From the NCBI GenBank assembly GCA_026770615.1, contig MU632079.1, forward strand, positions 1 through 31,535: 31,535 nt of DNA, read 5' to 3'. Shown here in pieces: positions 28,062 to 31,535 of this stretch (its first letter is position 1; each line of letters opens with the position of its first letter). A model generated the notes under the pieces. That model worked only from the letters and a program-made list of their open reading frames with translations. It made no database searches and was not told the origin of the DNA. This DNA is from Pavlovales sp. CCMP2436. Its lineage: Eukaryota; Haptophyta; Pavlovophyceae; Pavlovales. The position numbers were made by a program, and so were the translations under genes.

Positions 28062-30847
28062 GCCACTATCCCGCTTCAGGAGCTAGGCGACATTGTCCGG
28101 CCGATACAGAGGATACATCTTCTCCCATATCGTATCAAGTGGAATTGGCAAATCCCACTGAGCGATTAGGAGCGGTCGAGCTAATCCGTCCTGCACTGGA
28201 AGCTTGGTTTACTGCACTATCCCCGCAAATGCGAGGAGCATACATAGAAAGAGGAGTCCTTATGGAATTATCAGCTGCTTACGAATGGCAAGCGTGCTCG
28301 CTCACCTTGAAAGATGCATTAGACCAATTAGTTGAACTCACTGTTCGGACACTTCAGGACGCCATAGGACAACCTGACCCTGCAAGACTAGGCAAATAGC
28401 CACGACCAGGCCGTACCTGCCGAAATAAAACGTGGTCACCAGAAGCAGGCCCACACGCACAAATGGATTCGTGGTACAGAAAAGTATTAATCATCACAGG
28501 AGATATTATAAGCAACAAAAACAAAGAACAATATCACCTACACGGCTGGTGGGGTTTTATTAATAATACATACACAAAAAAGATGGTCGATACCTTGAGG
28601 CAATTTTGTGTAATAGTGGACAAACAACAAGAGGTCCTGCCTTACCACCCAGGAGCGGTCTTAAAAAATGACGAACAGGACGACGAGACCACTCTTCAAC
28701 TAGCACGGGACCCGTATCGACCCACAATTGCATCCCTTAGAATGATGACCATCCCACAATTAGAACTCTACACTAGCGAACTCAGAGAACGCATGGCGAT
28801 ACGCTACGCCAACTGCGAAACAGCTCAAAAAGTAGCTAACAAGGCAGCGGATGACAGAATTCAAGATGCAATCAACAAAGGCCTATTTCGAGCCGCCACC
28901 AACAATGCGAGAAAGCTCCTCTACTCACGATCTCTGCAGCAAGGGGTACACATGTTAAGACATCCGATAACAAATAAAGTCACAACAAAGCCAAAAGAAG
29001 TTATTAGTTTAGCTACAGACTACACTCGAAGACTACTAGGCAAAACCACTCCCCTCCCGCCTACGGGCAAAGCATGGCAAGATCCAAGTGAATGGACTGA
29101 CTTGACTAAAAGCTGGACGGACGAAGAGACAACACATGTCCAAGCACTTGCTACTCCAAACGATCTCATCCGCCTAATCGTTGCCGGCAAGGCACCTAGC
29201 GCTCCGGGACTAGATGGTGTACAATACCTAGCCCTAAAACTGCTGCTACAAGCCGATAATATTGAAAACCACATTGGTGAATTACACACTCTCCTAACAA
29301 ACGTCCTCAACACTACACTTAAAGAAAAGATCCTACTAACCCAACTGGGTACATCAGAAATTGTCTACTTCTACAAGTAAGGTGATCCCACAAAACTTTC
29401 AAACTACAGAGGCCTCGCACTCCAAAGCGTCATCTACGAATTACCCGCAGCCTTCATGGCGGGACAGCTACTAGGCGCCGCAGGCAGAATGCAGCTCCTA
29501 TCCGAACAACAGCGTGCGGCCAGAAAAAATGGTAGAGCATCAGACCACGTAGCAGTGATGGCTGCAGCCATAGCTGAAGCACTGGCAGCAGGACGAGAAT
29601 TATACATCACCACTTGCGACATCCAAAAGGCATTCGACGCAGTCCCACGATATGCCCTGTGGGAGGCAATGGAACGTCACGGCTACCCACCCGAGACGGT
29701 GCGACGCGTTCGCATGCTCCAAACATGCACGGGGGCATATGTGCGAACAGACTACGGCAGATCAAAGCACCCGGTTCTCACTTCCATGGGGTGCAAGCAA
29801 GGCTGCCTGCTCAGCCCGATCACGTATTGCTTATTTGTGAACATGCTTCACCGCCAGCTGGATAAGCAGCCAGGTGGCTACCAACCGACTCCACCACCAG
29901 GCCACACTTACAGAAAGCCGTGCAACCCTCTTAAATACCAGGCATAGATGGACGATTTAGCGCTCTGTGCAGAAAATGCATGCACTGCACAGGCCATGAT
30001 AGGAATAGCAGACCGCTTCCTTGCGGCCTACACCATGGAATTCAACGCCAAGAAGTGCTATCACACCTCGATACTACCTAAGTTGCCAGAACACTGGGGA
30101 CCCACACCACTAGTTCAGACAGTCAGCGACAATCAAGGAAACCCCATCCAGATAGCCTGCATCTGCCTACCATCAAGAGATGCAAACTCTTCACACGTAG
30201 AGGTGCCCCAGACGCCAAAGGACAAAACTTTTGAATACCTGTGACATCTCCTAACCACCAGCGGCAAGCGGCAGGTCCAGGAACGTAAACTCCTGATTAA
30301 GATAGCACAGGCCATAGGAAAGGTGCACCTTGCCTCGAGCAAAGGGGCATGCCACACCATTTGGGTAGCCAAGCTGTCCCACCACGACGTAGCGTCAATA
30401 CTACCAAACAATATGGGAGCATCAGACTTATCTGATGATTTCCTGTCCACGATGCTCACAGCAATAGTAGAGGCCACGCGCCTTCGCTGCACAATAGGGC
30501 CCCATGTAGCAAGAGAACGCCTGTGCGGCCCCCCTGAACGCGATGGCCTAGGCCTGGTGGATCCGCGTGCCCAAAACGCGGGGGGGGAAGTATCAGCCAT
30601 GCTGCGCCTTCTCAACTCACCCGTGGAATCCGCAACGCTTGCCCTTGCAACACATGCATTTAGTATCGCCCAAAACGGGCCCGCGAGACAAGACAAGGCA
30701 AAAATGATACCCACCGCAAGGGGGGCGATCAAAAGCCTTTCCGAAGCACCCCAGGGGGAAGAAAAAGGAATATATTCGAGAACTATGCATGCCTGCAGAC
30801 AACACCTATGGGTGAGCTCACCCCTGTCCTACTTTGGCCAGTCCTAG
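28062..30847 (+). pseudogene. LINE reverse transcriptase with four in-frame stops
   Basis: One frame runs through a linker (AVELIRPALEAWFTALSPQM), TAG 28397, a helical region (RMMTIPQLELYTSELRERMA), SAPGLDGVQYLALK, TAA 29378, then KLSNYRGLALQSVIYELPAA. RT motif A is TTCDIQKAFDAVPRYALWEA and motif B GCKQGCLLSPITYCLFVNML. Motif C is MDDLAL, with TAG 29945 standing exactly where its first residue (the usual Tyr/Phe of YxDD) should be. TGA 30242 then interrupts the thumb region (KTFEYL). Both catalytic Asp of MDD and the Asp of motif A remain. The frame ends at 30847; a shift at about 30780 moves the protein to another phase. Confidence 0.9.
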
Positions 30848-31535
30848 GCGCCACCCGCCGTGCAAAACGCAAAGTGGCTTCGGTCACCCTAGCATCAATG
30901 AGCGCCGGTAGTGGTAGTGTACTAAACTTGGCAAAACTGCATATCGCAAGCAATGCCCTTAACTTAAGTGTCACAGACAGACAATTGACAGCCGTAAGTG
31001 CAGCCGAAGAAGACATATTAAGGACATGCTGCCGCGCTATAAGGGACATGCTTATTGCTCTTCAATATGCCCTACCGATGCATGCAAACACGGCTGCAGT
31101 AGCAAAAGCAGCCAAGACTCTGTTCACACAGGAATATAGGCCAACATTTAGGCGATTAAAACAACCGGAGCAGCTGGAAATATTACGGGAAATCCTGCAC
31201 GCACTCACGTCGGCATTATGCGGACCTATGTGCTTCCGGTTCGTCACACGCCACACAACACTCATACATGCACTCAGACACCAACCACCTACAGCGGAGA
31301 AACTACAATTGTGCACTCCCCATGTCGGGGTCACCGGTTCATTTATCAAACCCAATGGAAACGGCGAGGCTCGAGCAGCCAGTACGACGTGTTTTTATGT
31401 ACTCCCATCACACCACATCCGCGGCACGACACATGCCCCAGAGGCACATATCCTCACCTGCACATTTTCAGGCGATCAAACGGTTGTCAACGCAGAATGC
31501 AATGCGGTCACACTTGCCTTACAAGCACTGACCCA
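30786..31535 (+). pseudogene. LINE C-terminal region with RNase H-like domain, open to window edge
   Basis: A frame with no stop runs from about 30786 to the last base. It starts TPVLLWPVLGATRRAKRKVA, passes a helical zone (AAEEDILRTCCRAIRDMLIA, QEYRPTFRRLKQPEQLEILR) and reaches VGVTGSFIKPNGNGEARAAS, which matches the YTDGS strand of RNase H except that the first catalytic Asp is gone. NAECNAVTLALQAL follows and keeps the second acidic residue (Glu). The remaining catalytic residues lie beyond the window. Upstream it joins the RT by a frameshift. Confidence 0.65.

Larger units (their letters stand above)
27320..31535 (+). mobile_element. Non-LTR (LINE-type) retrotransposon, degenerate, 3' end outside window
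   Basis: An AP-endonuclease-like domain, a linker, a reverse transcriptase with recognisable motifs and an RNase H-like end follow one another on the plus strand. Four in-frame stops (28397 TAG, 29378 TAA, 29945 TAG, 30242 TGA) and at least three frameshifts make it inactive. It belongs to the APE-type LINEs with RNase H (I/R1-like supergroup in layout); the clade cannot be fixed by eye. No 3' UTR or tail is reached. Confidence 0.9.

Overview
Organism. The window looks like nuclear DNA of a microalga, most likely a haptophyte (Emiliania, Chrysochromulina or Prymnesium type). The unique flanking genes are GC-rich, with strong G/C at third codon positions. They are split by spliceosomal introns full of (CA)n, poly-C and poly-A/T runs. 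One gene is a PsbP-like lumen protein with a multipartite plastid leader, and another is a multi-exon four-domain-type voltage-gated cation channel. The taxonomic call is inference.

Layout. (1) 1-3490: the 3' end of a possible START/SRPBCC gene (+), then the last three visible exons of a voltage-gated Ca/Na-type channel (-). (2) 3491-10040: no intact gene. It holds a 51-bp tandem array, foldback hairpins, MITE-like elements, an inverted-repeat-bounded 1-kb block and one broken GC-rich ORF of transposon style. (3) 10044-12885: a six-exon conserved gene (+, 464 aa) whose exon phases all close. (4) 13481-15447: the PsbP-like gene (-), divergent from a hypothetical GC-rich ORF (+). (5) 15448-18410: repeats, including a clean 165-bp TA-flanked MITE, and a GC-rich hypothetical gene with an internal stop. 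(6) 18430 to about 26990: a sharp switch to AT-rich, compact, short-ORF DNA. This is a decayed endogenous virus of the polinton-like virus (PLV)/virophage type. It carries a class-3 lipase, a discoidin-domain spike, a penton-like structural protein, a double-jelly-roll major capsid fragment and an SF1 helicase gene with possible polymerase-like sequence upstream, plus small orphan ORFs. Nearly every recognisable viral gene has premature stops or frameshifts. (7) 27053-31535: a degenerate non-LTR retrotransposon (AP endonuclease, reverse transcriptase, RNase H), preceded by tandem TATA-containing 5' monomers. It runs off the right edge.

How it fits together. Two host gene islands are separated by mobile-element debris and followed by a viral fossil into or beside which a LINE inserted. 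Structural and replication genes of the fossil match the known PLV toolkit, but no packaging ATPase, protease or integrase is visible. The capsid fragment and the helicase fragment meet tail to tail at about 23530, both truncated, which marks an internal deletion or rearrangement. The viral part is the most interesting piece; the lipase plus discoidin spike plus SF1 helicase combination may define a lineage of algal PLV.
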